Assembly: GCA_021800255.1 (NCBI GenBank)
Contig: JAJYZC010000037.1
Location: 1-36,213, forward strand
Length of the DNA stretch: 36,213 nt
Direction: 5' to 3'
Source of the DNA: Acidobacteriota bacterium
GTDB taxonomy: Bacteria; Acidobacteriota; Terriglobia; Terriglobales; Acidobacteriaceae
Shown here one piece after another: positions 10,685 to 21,185 of the stretch. Numbering within the stretch: the stretch's first letter is position 1; each line of letters begins with the position of its first letter. Below the pieces are notes generated by a model. That model was not told the DNA's origin and made no database searches. It was given only the letters and a program-made list of their open reading frames with translations. Both the position numbers and the translations under genes were made by a program.

Positions 10685-10996
10685 CTACTCAGTGGGCGAT
10701 GGGTAGATTTTCTCCAGATAACGAAGATTGCTCCAGGATTCCCACCACGCTGCTCCAAAATAAGCGGCAACAATCAGGAGCACCATTGAAAGCTGAATCA
10801 ATATTTTGCCTAGCTCAAAATGAGCATAAAGAGGCTCTCCTGCTGAGAACGGCACCACCGCTGCGCAGTTAAGAAGAAGTCCGATGAGAGAATTTACACA
10901 CCGCCTCCTCCAAAACCTTACTCGCATCCTTGCACCCTGCTTTGCTGCCAGGATTTCTCCCTCACTCGGAGCGCCTTCAATATTCAAAGTATTCAA
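10685..10996 (-). CDS. Small two-helix membrane protein, possible RHS immunity protein
   Basis: Up to 103 residues from a TTG at 10996; an ATG at 10927 is an alternative that would still keep both membrane segments. Two hydrophobic helices are visible (CVNSLIGLLLNCAAVVPFS and ILIQLSMVLLIVAAYFGAAW), joined by a short polar loop. I do not recognise a family. It begins 16 bases after the stop of the RHS tip gene on the same strand, the classic place for the immunity gene that protects the producer from an RHS toxin. A membrane immunity protein would suit a membrane-active toxin. The role is inferred from position only. Confidence 0.55.
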   Translation of the reverse strand: MNTLNIEGAPSEGEILAAKQGARMRVRFWRRRCVNSLIGLLLNCAAVVPFSAGEPLYAHFELGKILIQLSMVLLIVAAYFGAAWWESWSNLRYLEKIYPSPTE

Positions 10997-11012
10997 AGTT
11001 ATTTCCGCACCT

Positions 11013-12080
11013 TCATTGGCATCCTGACCAGCCAGTAGTCTGGCCCTGACTATCTGTCGCTATTGTTTGGGGGCATCCGCCTATGTTACCCATCCAGTAC
11101 TGGTACTGATACGGGCTGGGAGGGGCGACATAGTTGTTTGCCGGCCACTCATCTATCATCCACTCAGCTCCGTGGCTTGCCAGGGATCCTGCGACGGTGG
11201 AGATTCCAAGTTTATACAAAGGATAATTGATCTGGCCGGGCGATGGATTGGTCGCCGCTCCTTCCGTGATGCCTGTTCCGTTATAAACGGGGTCGTCCGG
11301 AACGTGTATATAATCACCGGCCAGATGAGCGGGTCCCGCCCCGACGAAGCCAAGTACTGCGTCCTTTGAGATCTCCCCGCCAGACAAGATCTCGCCGGAG
11401 CCCTTTCCACCACTAAACAAACTGGTCAACCCGCGTGTTGCAACGCCGCCAACAACGCTAGAGGTAGTTCCCGCAGCAAGGTCTCCGACTACAGCATTGG
11501 CTAGCAGGGAAGTGCCACCCGTTGCGCCAGCAAGCGCGCCGACAACCGCCCCGCCTCCGACGGCGCCTCCAAACTCTGACCAGCTAAAGCCCTTGAAGCT
11601 ATTACCATTCCGAAAAAACTGCTCTCCTGCATCAATTCCGCCTTCTACAATTCCGCCAATAATTGCGCCGACGCACGGCGGGCAATATCCATTTGGATCG
11701 GTCCCATAGGTGGGCCGGTCGTGTTCATAGTCGTACTTGTTCCATGTCTGTGGGATTTCCATGATGACACTGCTCACGGAATATTCTGGCTTCATCCACC
11801 TTCCAAGGTCCGTGTTCAGATGCCTGCCCCCAAAGTAGTCAAGCCCTGACTCGGCGTCGCGCACTTTGCCCGTGAAGTGCTGCTCGGTGGCGTCAGTGCC
11901 GGTGCAGGAGAGGCCGTCGCCGAAGGGATAACTCGAGCAGACCTCCTCCTGGCCGCCGGCGGCGTTGGTCTGCATGCGGTTGGTGCCCAGCCAGTCCGTC
12001 AGGTGGAAGTGGTAGCCGGCGGCCGCAGGCCCGGCGGGGCCCTCGTAGGTGGCCGGCAGACGCTTCAGGCCGCTCGGCAT
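11013..12080 (-). CDS. RHS C-terminal tip (truncated RHS core plus putative toxin)
   Basis: A 355-residue protein that starts inside the last part of an RHS core. It has a YD-repeat-like piece (YHFHLTDWLGTNRMQTNAAG, then YPFGDG), followed by the RHS-associated core signature HFTGKVRDAESGLDYFGGRHLN and TDLGRWMKPE. Thousands of bases of normal RHS N-terminus and its secretion signals are missing. After about residue 130 comes a variable region rich in Gly/Ala with hydrophobic stretches (VGGGAVVGALAGATGGTSLL), the position of polymorphic toxin domains; I do not recognise this one. The ATG at 12080 has a GGAGAGG nearby, so expression is possible. It may be a displaced tip cassette that recombines with a full RHS gene elsewhere. 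Confidence 0.75.
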   Translation of the reverse strand: MPSGLKRLPATYEGPAGPAAAGYHFHLTDWLGTNRMQTNAAGGQEEVCSSYPFGDGLSCTGTDATEQHFTGKVRDAESGLDYFGGRHLNTDLGRWMKPEYSVSSVIMEIPQTWNKYDYEHDRPTYGTDPNGYCPPCVGAIIGGIVEGGIDAGEQFFRNGNSFKGFSWSEFGGAVGGGAVVGALAGATGGTSLLANAVVGDLAAGTTSSVVGGVATRGLTSLFSGGKGSGEILSGGEISKDAVLGFVGAGPAHLAGDYIHVPDDPVYNGTGITEGAATNPSPGQINYPLYKLGISTVAGSLASHGAEWMIDEWPANNYVAPPSPYQYQYWMGNIGGCPQTIATDSQGQTTGWSGCQ

Positions 12081-12114
12081 CGCTCGATCCTCTCCGCCAC
12101 GATCTTACCGCAAC

Positions 12115-12205
12115 CCCGCTCATCGCAAAGAACGCGATGAACAGGGCACAGATCGTTGCAAATTATGATGGGGGAACGGCAGAATCGATGACCGGGCCAC
12201 CTGCC
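12115..12205 (+). repeat. Hairpin repeat, copy B (tandem with C)
   Basis: It has CCCCGC, the stem TCATCGC / GCGATGA with loop AAAGAAC, ACAGGGCACAG, a variable middle and the tail GATGACCGGGCCACCTGC. The tail runs straight into copy C, so the two form a direct tandem with a 90-base period. They lie between the RHS tip start and the end of the radical SAM gene. Confidence 0.9.
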
Positions 12206-12295
12206 CCGCTCATCGCAAAGAACGCGAGGAACAGGGCACAGCCACAACCACAACTCTTACCACTCACCGTGATTTGAATGACCGGGCCACCCGGC
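12205..12295 (+). repeat. Hairpin repeat, copy C
   Basis: The second unit of the tandem. Loop AAAGAAC is kept, but the right arm reads GCGAGGA, giving one mismatch in the stem. The tail is GAATGACCGGGCCACCC. The middle (about 40 bases) differs from copy B, which argues against a recent slippage duplication. Confidence 0.9.
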
Positions 12296-12300
12296 GGACA

Positions 12301-12335
12301 ACACGAAGGCCGTCCTTGCGGACGGCCTTTGGTGT
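12301..12335. terminator. Strong hairpin terminator after the radical SAM gene
   Basis: AAGGCCGTCC (12306-12315) pairs perfectly with GGACGGCCTT (12320-12329) round a TTGC loop, and flanking ACAC/GTGT can extend the stem. It begins about 40 bases after the radical SAM stop. The plus-strand side is followed by GTTTTTG, the minus side has only a short T-poor tail, so it could act in either direction. Confidence 0.7.
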
Positions 12336-12372
12336 TTTTGCGCCGAAGGCGCGATTCGCTGGACGCGCAGTC

Positions 12373-14514
<2,142 letters not shown>

Positions 14515-14611
14515 GGTGCATCTCCTTAAAAGTAAAAGGTCAGCTAACGGAAGTTAACGTCCAGGCTGCGTGTGATGCGGCGTTGGGCACAATAACCCCA
14601 CGCTCAAAAGT

Positions 14612-14630
14612 CTTACCTTGCAATGGTAAG
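14612..14630. promoter_or_regulatory. Palindromic operator candidate between divergent genes
   Basis: CTTACC and GGTAAG form a perfect six-base dyad round TTGCAAT. It lies about 100 bases upstream of the radical SAM ATG and 280 bases upstream of the cytochrome start, within the 395-base divergent region 14515-14909. The rest of that region shows no gene and no other clear signal. Confidence 0.4.
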
Positions 14631-14909
14631 GATGGGTTGGCCGCGCCCCAAGGGGGAAACAGCGAGCGGCGGAATGGCGGAGTGAACGGAGATTAAGGTC
14701 CGGCGAACGGCGCGCCGGAAGGCTGCAGAGGCGAAGAAAAAGCGCCAGTTACAGTGGTTTCCGGAAGAAAAACCGCGCCGGATGGAGCGGAATGCGGGGC
14801 TGGATTCGCCTGCACCGGCCAGAGGGAATCGCTTTACGCGCACAGCAGGACCGCCGTAGAATTCCCTGCATCAGGTAAGACAACTCCAATCCGCGAGGAA
14901 ACCCCGCAC

Positions 14910-15407
14910 TTGAAAAAACCTTCCCTGTTCTCATTAGCCGCAGTTGCTCTGTTGGCCGCGGGCCTGTTTGCCGCCGCTGCCGTTGCCCAGGCCCCACAAC
15001 CCGCCCAACCAACACCCGGCGGGCCGCCGCACCGGATGCCTCACTTCCCCAAGCCGCAAAATTTGAAGGTTCTGCCCAAGAACCTGACCGGGCTGCAGGT
15101 CCGGCAGATCATGCACGTGTGGGCCGGATCGCTGGGGGTGCACTGCGATACCTGCCACGCGGCATACCCGCACAGGCTCAACCGCTTCGGCCGCCCGGAG
15201 CTGGACTTTGCTTCCGACGCCAAACAGGACAAGTTGACGGCGCGGCTGATGTACAAGATGGTGCAGAAGATCAACAGCGGCACCATCAGCATGGTGACGG
15301 GCCAGAACGGCAAGCCGGCCCCGCCGGTGACTTGCGGAATGTGCCACCGGGGGCATTTGGACCCGCCGAAGTTCATCCTCCCGAAGGAGAAGCCGTTCCA
15401 TATGTGA
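14910..15407 (+). CDS. Exported dihaem cytochrome c (reaction-centre cytochrome family)
   Basis: The start is a TTG at 14910 with GAGGAA nine bases upstream, giving 165 residues; the longer upstream frame lacks family character. A Sec signal peptide (KKPSLFSLAAVALLAAGLFA to VAQA) precedes a Pro-rich linker. The mature domain opens with NLKVLPKNLTGLQVRQIMHV and has two haem sites, CDTCH and CGMCH. This matches the short periplasmic cytochromes of the photosynthetic reaction centre cytochrome c family that are numerous in acidobacteria and have nothing to do with photosynthesis there. Its likely role is periplasmic electron transfer; the partner is unknown. It is divergent from the radical SAM gene. 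Confidence 0.85.
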   Translation: MKKPSLFSLAAVALLAAGLFAAAAVAQAPQPAQPTPGGPPHRMPHFPKPQNLKVLPKNLTGLQVRQIMHVWAGSLGVHCDTCHAAYPHRLNRFGRPELDFASDAKQDKLTARLMYKMVQKINSGTISMVTGQNGKPAPPVTCGMCHRGHLDPPKFILPKEKPFHM

Positions 15408-15435
15408 GGCAGGCGGCCTGCCGGAGCCGCAGTGC

Positions 15436-15550
15436 GTTCCCAGGACTGCGCTGCGCTTGTCCTGGGCTATTTTCCAACCCTTTCTACGGGAGGGACGGTG
15501 CAGGCAATGGCTCTAACGCGGCTAACGGAGCCAGCATTGCGAACAAAATC
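15436..15550 (+). repeat. Three-hairpin repeat, copy 1
   Basis: This 115-base segment recurs at 31336-31452 with only scattered differences. Hairpins: CCCAGGA / TCCTGGG; CCCTTT / GGAGGG (two T-G wobbles); GGCTC / GAGCC. The second copy has perfect versions of the last two (CCCTCC / GGAGGG, GGCTCC / GGAGCC). It starts 29 bases after the cytochrome stop, so it may also end that transcript. Confidence 0.85.
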
Positions 15551-15945
15551 TGTTCATGCGATTACCTTGCGCCTGCTCTGTTCGCTCCAGCCGCGCATTT
15601 AAAATCTCCATCCGGCTCATCCATATCCGGCTCACCCATCACCGGGTGGAAACCGGGCAAGCGCCGAACACCATCCTCGCCGTGAATTCACACCGTCAAA
15701 AGGCCGGCTCACAGCTCCTTTGCCCCTACCCGCAATATGCCCGGTACAAAGGTTCGGGCAATCCGCACCACGCCGCGAACTTCGCCTGCATAGCTCCGCA
15801 GTCAACCGGAGAATCGCCGTAAACGGCAATCCATCCCGGCCCACAGAATTTTGCGGAAGAACCGATTCATGACAGTGCGCAGAGCAACCATGGCAGGCAA
15901 ACCTGTCGCGGCGTGATTATGGCGCTTGCAACTCGTATTCTTGCG
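15551..15945. other. Intergenic region, nothing firm
   Basis: About 395 bases between the repeat and the end of the glycoside hydrolase gene. Short open frames on both strands have no family-like sequence or ribosome sites. No strong hairpin, tRNA or repeat was recognised. Confidence 0.5.
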
Positions 15946-18318
15946 CTACTGCGTCCACTGCAACACGGCCATCGAGCAGGGCGCCAACACCAGCTTCGTG
16001 CCGGTCATCCGCTGCTCTTCGATCTTCACCTGAACGGTTTGCTCATTCGTGGCTCCGGGGCCGGGGCTGACCATTCTTGCCACGCCGATGCTCGAATGGG
16101 AGTTCAGACCGGGAGCTTCGACGCGAATCTGCCGGGACTGGTGCAGCCCGTAATTGAAGACGATGAGGCCGCGCCATCTGCCATCCTCAAAGCCATAGGC
16201 GTCGATCTCGTGAACGCCGTTGAGCTCAACTCCATCGTTGCCGAGGGGCTGATTGCGGGTTGGATTCTGGCCGCTCACGTCCACTCGAACCAGATTGCCG
16301 CGGATGACCCGGTTGGCCAAACTTTCGGCGATAAACTGCGGGCGCTTGCGGCCGTTGGCGCCCATCTCCACTACACTGCCCCACAGCCTGACTAACTTGC
16401 CGTCCGCGCGCTTGAATTCATACTGGGGCAGGCTGAAGAGCATCTGGTCGCGGATGCCGTGGTCGCGCATCATGCGCAGCATGTGCCCCGCGACGGCGAT
16501 TCCCGCGGCCGCCGAAGGAGTGAAGCGGTCCAGCACCGCTTGCGGAGGGTCGCCCTCCGTGGTGTGCAGGTTGACCTCGTAAACGGCCAATTGCCGCCCG
16601 CCCGCCGAGGCCTGCGTCTGGGCCACAATGCCCGTGCGCGACATCTCTTCCGGCTGCGCCAGCAGCGGCCCGTAAAGCTGGCCGTCGTTGGCCCACTGGG
16701 TGACGCTGTACATCAGATAGGGAGCGATGGCCAGTGAGTTAGCCTCGGGCGCGGCGGCCAGAAGCGCGGCGTTGCGCCCAGGGTTGACGGCCTGCGTGCC
16801 CACCACCAGATCGAACTGGCCGGCAGCGGCTCCGGCGGCGGCGCGAAAGGCCGTGAATACTTCGTTGGCCCGCCGTCCGTAGGCGCTCGGGTCCTCCATG
16901 GACTCGCCCTGAAAGCCGGAGTTCCAGGTTTCGTTGCCTAACTCGATGTGGATGGTGCGGAAGACCTGCGTCCACGGCGCTTGCTGTCCGCCGGCTGCGC
17001 GCAATGCGCCGCCCTGTGTCCGCGGCCCGCCGGCCAGGTATTGGGCCAGCGTGCGCGTTTCCCCCAGGCTCATCGCTGTGGGAACCACGATCCACGGCTC
17101 GGCCCCGATCTCCCGGCACAGTTCCAGGAACTCCGGAATCCCCACCGGAATGTCCTCGACCCGGCTGTACCAGCCGCGATAGCCGGAGCGCAGACGCGCC
17201 AGCGGAGGCGCCAGCAGATTGCCGATCGTGCTTCCTATGCCCGCGTAGCTGGCCATCATCCGCAGCACGCCGGGATGCAGCTCCTTGAGCGTCTCCACCA
17301 CCTGGTCGCGGAAGACAGTCTGGTTCGCCGGATCGCTGTCTACGCGCTCCAGAGCCACGTCGTCCAGCAGCAGCGATCCGCCCATCACGTAAAAGCCGGT
17401 TTCCACCGGCGCGGGCGGCAGGTTCACCTCTTCTGCGCTGAACTCCTCGCTGTAGAGTTTCCACTGCGGCGACAGGCGCACATCTTCATTCAGGTAATAG
17501 CGCAGCCCCGGCGCCAGCCTGCCCACGTGCACGTGCAGCACCGTGGATGCGGTAAGCCCCTTGGCCCAGAAGCTCAACCTGTAGCGCCCACGCAAAGGAA
17601 CAAACGTCATGCCGGCGCTGGAATCGAAGTAAGAGTTCACCTGCGCCACCGCGCTCGCGCCTGTGGCCACCATGCGCAGCGCCTGGCGGCCAGGCTGGTT
17701 CGGGGGCAGATCGTCGCGGTCAGCCTCTAACTGTCCGCCGCTGCGAACCGTGGGCCACCATCCGGCCGTGGGGTCGCCCGGAAACTGCTTCTCCGCCGCC
17801 AGCCAGTCTCCAGCGCCGATCGGATCGCTGGCTTCAGAATCGAGCGCCAGCGCGTAGCCGTCTCCCGCCGGTCCGGCCGCCGTCACGGTTCCGCGCCTTC
17901 CCGCCGCCGATCCCTCCAGCACGGTATACGCCGCCCCATCCCAGAAGTGCGCCGGGAAGTTGATCCCTCCCCGCGTATCGACGCAACGCGCCGGCCCGCC
18001 GTACTGGCAGTGGAAGATGGTGCGGTAATTCATCCCCGCGAAGGCGGGATTGCGGTAGAGCAGATTCTTCAGCATCTGCCCGGAGTCGTAGTAGTCCTGG
18101 TCGCCCAGGTTAATGCCGAGGCGCGTCACGCCGGGAAGAATCACCTGCCGCGTCATGCGCAGATCGGTCACGCTTCCCGTTCCGCTGTCCGCCCGCTGCC
18201 CGCGCCCATTCGACGAACAAGCCGCCGCGCCCAGGAGCGCCAGCGCCGCCAGTCCCACCCGCGCGTTTCCATGCACCCATCGCATTCCCGCGGCCATCCT
18301 CCCGGCAAAATCTTTCAC
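15946..18318 (-). CDS. Exported clan-A glycoside hydrolase, alpha-L-arabinofuranosidase-like
   Basis: A 790-residue protein with a hydrophobic signal (VGLAALALLGAAAC) ending in a cysteine (Cys34), a likely though imperfect lipobox, so it may be lipid-anchored. Residues of about 200-325 look like a carbohydrate-binding jelly roll (YRLSFWAKGL, GGSLLLDDVALERV). From about 335 comes a TIM barrel with the acid/base Glu463 in HIELGNETWNSGF and a nucleophile candidate Glu581 in LAVYEVNLHT, the arrangement seen in GH51-like and related clan-A enzymes. A C-terminal beta-sandwich follows. It probably trims arabinose- or other pentose-containing glycans in the envelope; the exact substrate is unknown. 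Several start codons are possible near the N-terminus. It is divergent from a glycosyltransferase gene. Confidence 0.75.
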   Translation of the reverse strand: MKDFAGRMAAGMRWVHGNARVGLAALALLGAAACSSNGRGQRADSGTGSVTDLRMTRQVILPGVTRLGINLGDQDYYDSGQMLKNLLYRNPAFAGMNYRTIFHCQYGGPARCVDTRGGINFPAHFWDGAAYTVLEGSAAGRRGTVTAAGPAGDGYALALDSEASDPIGAGDWLAAEKQFPGDPTAGWWPTVRSGGQLEADRDDLPPNQPGRQALRMVATGASAVAQVNSYFDSSAGMTFVPLRGRYRLSFWAKGLTASTVLHVHVGRLAPGLRYYLNEDVRLSPQWKLYSEEFSAEEVNLPPAPVETGFYVMGGSLLLDDVALERVDSDPANQTVFRDQVVETLKELHPGVLRMMASYAGIGSTIGNLLAPPLARLRSGYRGWYSRVEDIPVGIPEFLELCREIGAEPWIVVPTAMSLGETRTLAQYLAGGPRTQGGALRAAGGQQAPWTQVFRTIHIELGNETWNSGFQGESMEDPSAYGRRANEVFTAFRAAAGAAAGQFDLVVGTQAVNPGRNAALLAAAPEANSLAIAPYLMYSVTQWANDGQLYGPLLAQPEEMSRTGIVAQTQASAGGRQLAVYEVNLHTTEGDPPQAVLDRFTPSAAAGIAVAGHMLRMMRDHGIRDQMLFSLPQYEFKRADGKLVRLWGSVVEMGANGRKRPQFIAESLANRVIRGNLVRVDVSGQNPTRNQPLGNDGVELNGVHEIDAYGFEDGRWRGLIVFNYGLHQSRQIRVEAPGLNSHSSIGVARMVSPGPGATNEQTVQVKIEEQRMTGTKLVLAPCSMAVLQWTQ

Positions 18319-18584
18319 AAAACGCGCATCGGCTCTCTCTCAGCATAACTTGTGCGCCGGCGCTGGCCCTCCCGCGAAGCGCAATCGTTATGCCCCAAAA
18401 GTGGTGGTTCACCCTGCTTCTTTCTGGCGATAAAAGGCTGCCTATTCGCACTGTCGCCCGCATTATACTGAAGGCGTTTTTAACGCATCGCGCAGCATTC
18501 ATCCCTGATGGAACGGAGCAGGCGGCCGCCATACCGGGTGCGAAGGTTTTGTGCTCCGCTGGCGGTGCGGGAGGCCGGACGTTT

Positions 18585-19607
18585 ATGGAGATTCTTCCCT
18601 CTTACGACTACGAGCTTTCGGTCCTCATCGTCGTGCTCAATGTCCGCGACCTGCTGCGGGAGTGTCTGCAATCGCTTTTGGAGGAGTGCGCCCGTTTGCC
18701 GCAGGGCGTAACGGCTGAGGTTGTGGTCGTCGATAACGGCTCCGGCGACGGCACCCAGGAGATGGTCAGAGATGAGTTTTCCAATCTTCGTGTGCCGGTC
18801 AGGCTCATCCGCAGCGAGGTGAATCTCGGCTTTGCCTCGGCCAATAACCTGGCCATGGAAGCAGCCAAAGGCCGCTACCTGGTGCTGCTCAACTCCGACG
18901 CCTTCTTTCACGCCGGCGCCCTCGGCCGCGCCTTCGCCCACATGGAGGAAAACCCTTCTGTGGGAGCCGGCGGCGCGCGCCTGGTCTCCCGTGACGGCGC
19001 CTTGCAGCCCTCGGGGCGCAGGTTCCACTCCATCTGGCGCGACGCCCTCGTGCTCGCCGGCCTTGCCGCGCGCTTTCCGCGCTCGCGCATCTGCGGGGCG
19101 CTCGACCGCACCTGGGCCGACCCCAACCAGCCCGCAGAGGTGGATTGGGTGGTGGGAGCCTTCATCATTCTGAGCCGCGAGGCCCTGGCTAAAACCGGCC
19201 TCTTCGATCCGGCTTTCTTTCTCTACTGCGAGGAAGTGGACCTCTGCCGCCGCATCAAGGCTGCCGGGTTTCGCGTCTTTTATTGGCCCGATGTTGTGGT
19301 TACCCACATCGGTGGCGAAACCACCCGCAAGTTCCGTTCACTCTTGTTTTCCAAGACCGAAGCACAGGTGGTGCTGTGGCGCATGCGCTCCACCCTGCTC
19401 TACTACCGCAAGCACCACGGCGCGCAGGTCTGGCTGGCCCGTTGGCTCGAGGAGAGCCTCTACTCCCTGCGCCGCCTCCGCAATCTCTTCAGCCGCTCGG
19501 CTGCCCGGCGCGAGCGCGGACGCGAAGCGGCGGCTCTGGTCCGCCTGATGCGCCAAGCCTGGCGGGAAACCAGCGGCGGCCGCATCAGCCCGCCCCGCCC
19601 CTGGTGA
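18585..19607 (+). CDS. Family 2 glycosyltransferase (rhamnosyltransferase-like)
   Basis: The ATG at 18585 follows GGGAGG and gives 340 residues; the longer in-frame start at 18390 adds a non-family stretch. The GT-A fold is clear: LSVLIVVLNVRDLLRECLQS, VVVVDNGSGDGTQEMV, NLGFASANNLAMEAAKGRYL, and the nucleotide/metal site LLNSDAFF in place of the usual DxD. The acceptor side shows VDWVVGAFIILSREAL and FFLYCEEVDLCRRIKAAGF, typical of WbbL-type rhamnosyltransferases (COG1216). It probably adds a sugar to a cell-surface polysaccharide from the cytoplasmic face. A -10-like TATACT occurs at 18464. The basic C-terminus may bind membrane. Confidence 0.88.
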   Translation: MEILPSYDYELSVLIVVLNVRDLLRECLQSLLEECARLPQGVTAEVVVVDNGSGDGTQEMVRDEFSNLRVPVRLIRSEVNLGFASANNLAMEAAKGRYLVLLNSDAFFHAGALGRAFAHMEENPSVGAGGARLVSRDGALQPSGRRFHSIWRDALVLAGLAARFPRSRICGALDRTWADPNQPAEVDWVVGAFIILSREALAKTGLFDPAFFLYCEEVDLCRRIKAAGFRVFYWPDVVVTHIGGETTRKFRSLLFSKTEAQVVLWRMRSTLLYYRKHHGAQVWLARWLEESLYSLRRLRNLFSRSAARRERGREAAALVRLMRQAWRETSGGRISPPRPW

Positions 19608-19700
19608 GCGATCTCACGATGCCCGCTGCTGCGCGCATCGCCGGGGAGGCATTCTGAGAGCGCGCCGTAAGGCCTGCTTGTATCGCGGATGCTCTGGCGA

Positions 19701-20369
19701 TCACACCGGCGGCGGCCCGTTGACGACGGGTACTCCGGGCGGCGGCGTGAAGTGGAAGGTTCCCGCTGGGATAGCGGCGCCGGGCTGCTCATGGGTGAAG
19801 GTGAAGCGGGTGAGCGCGCCGCCGGTATCTTTGATGGAGATTCCGGTGATAACGCCCCTTGCGGTGACTATAAGGGCCACGTGTGCGATGCGATTTTGCG
19901 CATCCTTGGGCTGGCCGGCGAGGGTGAAGCAACCGCCGGGCGCCGGCGTCATAGTCAAGTTGGAGATCTCTTTTTCCAGTTCGGTGTGGCCCAGCAGATA
20001 GCGCAACGGAGAGCGCAGGTCATTGAGGTGCCTGGCGGAGATACGTTCCACCTGGGCATCGCCGGGGGTGTAGAACCAGGCGTATTTGCCGTCGAGAAGG
20101 AAAATTTTGCCGGGAGGCGAGTCGTACTCCCACTTCATGCGGCCGGGCTTTTCCAGGAGCAGCGTGCCACTGTCTGTACGCTCCATGCCCATGCCCTGGT
20201 AAGTCTCAGTGAATGCGGTTTGGAGGGTGCGCAGATGGTTGTAATGGCGGTCGACGCGCGCGGCAAGCTGCTTTGCGGAGAGAGCCGGCGCCTGCGCCAG
20301 CAAAGCCTGGGCTATGAATGCGGCGGCCAGGAGAAGGCCGCCGGGGCGCAGAGGCGCAAGGGCCCTCAT
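19701..20369 (-). CDS. lolA: Outer-membrane lipoprotein carrier protein LolA-like
   Basis: LolA shuttles lipoproteins across the periplasm. The ATG at 20369 overlaps the upstream pilin stop as ATGA, which points to translational coupling and decides the start. The 222-residue product has a signal peptide (LLLAAAFIAQALLAQA), then the LolA pattern: LAARVDRHYNHLRTLQTAFTETY, GTLLLEKPGRMKWEYDSPPG, KIFLLDGKYAWFYTPGDAQV and the closing strands with TFHFTPPPGVPVV. Length is normal. No lolB or lolCDE is nearby. Confidence 0.88.
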   Translation of the reverse strand: MRALAPLRPGGLLLAAAFIAQALLAQAPALSAKQLAARVDRHYNHLRTLQTAFTETYQGMGMERTDSGTLLLEKPGRMKWEYDSPPGKIFLLDGKYAWFYTPGDAQVERISARHLNDLRSPLRYLLGHTELEKEISNLTMTPAPGGCFTLAGQPKDAQNRIAHVALIVTARGVITGISIKDTGGALTRFTFTHEQPGAAIPAGTFHFTPPPGVPVVNGPPPV

Positions 20370-20851
20370 TGCAGAGTTTGGGTGCAGTCGGAGCCGCCCT
20401 TGGGATCGTACTTGATGGTCCCAAACTGGTCGCTGCAAAAGCCCCGGTCGCCGGTCTTGCCGACAGTCTGAGGAATCGCGGTGACGGTGTAGCCGGTCAC
20501 GCGATCGGTGCCGTTGACGGAAACCTTGGTGCAGTCGCCGATCTTGAAGATGTAGCCAGACTTGAAGCCCGAGACCAGATCACCATTCAGGATCTGCGAA
20601 GCGTCCGGCGTGGGAGGGCCCTTGCTGGGGTCGCCGCCCAAGGCCGTCAGCGAGCAGGCGTAGCCGTTGGCCGGATACGTGGAATCGTACTCAATCTCAG
20701 CCTTGGTGATGGCCTGGACAGAATTGATGGCCGAGGTCTCGTTGGCCCTCTTCTTCAGCGTGCCGAAGGTGGGGATAGCCATCAGCATAAGAATCAGGAT
20801 GATGGCGATGACGATCAACAGTTCCATCAGCGTGAAGCCGTTCTGCTTCAT
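20366..20851 (-). CDS. Type IV pilin / type II pseudopilin-like protein
   Basis: The ATG at 20851 places the prepilin peptidase site properly: MKQNG then FTLMELLIVIAIILILM, with Glu5 of the mature protein. The hydrophobic helix continues into KKRANETSAINSVQAITKAE. The globular part (to residue 161) has cysteines in YACSL, GDCTK, FCSDQ and SDCTQ, which could make disulfides. It could be a major pilin or a pseudopilin; no other pilus gene is near. An upstream in-frame start at 21013 exists but would bury the leader. Its coupling to lolA is unusual. Confidence 0.85.
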   Translation of the reverse strand: MKQNGFTLMELLIVIAIILILMLMAIPTFGTLKKRANETSAINSVQAITKAEIEYDSTYPANGYACSLTALGGDPSKGPPTPDASQILNGDLVSGFKSGYIFKIGDCTKVSVNGTDRVTGYTVTAIPQTVGKTGDRGFCSDQFGTIKYDPKGGSDCTQTLQ

Positions 20852-21065
20852 AGACGGAGACTTGTCAGCGGGATCCCCGCAGGACCGGCGCTCCGTCTTG
20901 CCCGGAGTTGACGGGAATTGAGCAGCGGTACTGCCGCTGACGGGAAAGAACGAAAGCGTGCGATTCATGGAATTCCAGCGCCTCATGGAACGGACCGGAA
21001 GGCTCAGGTCCATTCGTGAAAATGGTACACCGAACAGACGCAGCAGCGAAACAGGGCGCTCAAAA

Positions 21066-21092
21066 AGCAGCTTTCAGCCTTTCTTAGCTGCT
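21066..21092. promoter_or_regulatory. Inverted repeat between divergent genes
   Basis: AGCAGCT (21066-21072) and AGCTGCT (21086-21092) form a seven-base dyad with a 13-base loop, between the pilin gene and the PP-loop ATPase gene. It could be an operator or a hairpin in a leader. No further evidence. Confidence 0.3.
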
Positions 21093-21185
21093 GCGCCGGC
21101 GCTCTCAGCAGGCTTTAAGGCGCGCAGACCGTAAAGCTGCGGCGTGGCGCGAACGATGAGCGGCGCGGGCGGCTATGATGGCTCT

